Source: an uncultured Paenibacillaceae bacterium (GTDB lineage: Bacteria > Bacillota > Bacilli > Aneurinibacillales > Aneurinibacillaceae). From it: a DNA stretch of 64,000 bases. The notes below the pieces were generated by a model. That model ran no database searches. It saw only the letters and a list, made by a program, of their open reading frames with translations, and had not been told where the DNA came from. Location: contig CALNBV010000165.1 of assembly GCA_937874515.1 (NCBI GenBank), positions 10,483 to 74,482 on the forward strand, written 5' to 3'. The translations under genes were made by a program, and so were the position numbers. This document shows positions 63,642 to 64,000 of the stretch, one piece after another. Position 1 is the stretch's first letter. Each line of letters begins with the position of its first letter.

Positions 63642-64000
63642 CTATGTCCTCTTATTCATAGGTATATAAATGACCTGGCCAGCTATAAAGGATGTTCCTA
63701 CTTCATTATTTGCTCTTACAATTTCATCTGGTGAAAGATTATATCTTTGGGCAATGGTATCTAAGGTTTCATCTTTTTGTAATATGCACATTTTTAACCT
63801 TGTAAAATTTTCTTCTGTAGACCTTAAAAATCCCGTTAAATATAACGCTCCTTCTTTTTCTGTTTGTTCTCGCTCTCCTTCGTTCACTTGCTCTATAGGA
63901 GTCGTTTGTTCTACTTCTTTGGGAACAATTTCCCGTTGTTCCATCCTATTTTCAACGGTTACAGGCTCAAGTTTAGTTCCTTTACCGGAAATGGAAACTT
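63642..64000 (-). CDS. spoVID: Spore-coat morphogenetic protein SpoVID (partial, C-terminal part)
   Basis: The frame is open to the right window edge, so only the C-terminal 118 residues are seen. They include an acidic segment and a LysM domain (MCILQKDETLDTIAQRYNLSPDEIVRANNEV ... GQVIYIPM). SpoVID anchors and encases the spore coat, interacting with SafA (gene at 2112) through its C-terminal region. Position beside ysxE supports the call. Confidence 0.85.
   Translation of the reverse strand, partial: VSISGKGTKLEPVTVENRMEQREIVPKEVEQTTPIEQVNEGEREQTEKEGALYLTGFLRSTEENFTRLKMCILQKDETLDTIAQRYNLSPDEIVRANNEVGTSFIAGQVIYIPMNKRT

Overview
The window looks like a chromosomal segment of a spore-forming, low-GC Bacillales bacterium. 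The sporulation genes bofC, spo0B, spoIVFA/spoIVFB, a spoIIB-like gene, a safA-like gene, two cotS/ysxE-like genes and spoVID sit in nearly the order I recall for Bacillus subtilis. On the minus strand that order is spoVID - ysxE - valS - folC - comC - spoIIB - maf - radC - mreBCD - minCD - spoIVFA/FB - rplU - prp - rpmA - (break) - spo0B - obg - pheB - pheA - (safA) - bofC - ruvA - ruvB. No rRNA, tRNA, CRISPR array, transposase or integrase was seen.

Layout. 1-2945: ruvB (cut by the window edge), ruvA, bofC and a LysM spore-coat gene. 2986-9624: one convergent-free minus-strand run of pheB-hom-thrC-thrB-pheA preceded by spo0B-obg. 9683-11332: a small zinc-ribbon protein, a membrane ferredoxin and a divergent Crp/Fnr regulator. 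11394-36334: an aromatic-catabolism island of about 25 kb. 36336-37010: a CwlD-like amidase. 37152-56567: the conserved ribosomal-protein, cell-shape, division and sporulation block, ending at valS with a T-box leader. 56927-61489: an ABC exporter and a compact cbb3-type oxidase inserted between valS and ysxE. 61687-64000: spore-coat genes.

The island splits the usually adjacent pair rpmA and spo0B. It holds a phenylacetate-type CoA pathway (PaaK ligase, two hydratase/isomerases, dehydrogenase, two thiolases, two PaaI-type thioesterases, PaaX repressor), a LIV-type ABC importer, and a meta-cleavage operon (flavin monooxygenase, catechol 2,3-dioxygenase, XylT-type ferredoxin, alpha/beta hydrolase) divergent from an XylR_N-V4R-PucR regulator. 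The usual multi-subunit PaaABCDE epoxidase is absent. In its place are two identical copies of a short PaaA-like di-iron protein, a flavodoxin and an aldehyde dehydrogenase.

Three signals seem most worth following. First, several island promoters share one architecture: TTGAC(A/G)-N18-TATACT, a 10-bp gap, then an ATAACGT-N7-ACGTTAT palindrome; related sites precede other island genes. Second, a dispersed repeat of about 90 bp, seen only in the island, ends in a hairpin whose two arms change together between copies. Third, one di-iron gene is operonic with a degenerate Mrr-like domain protein, suggesting an unusual oxygenase module. All function calls come from reading the sequence and recalled family motifs; no database search was run.
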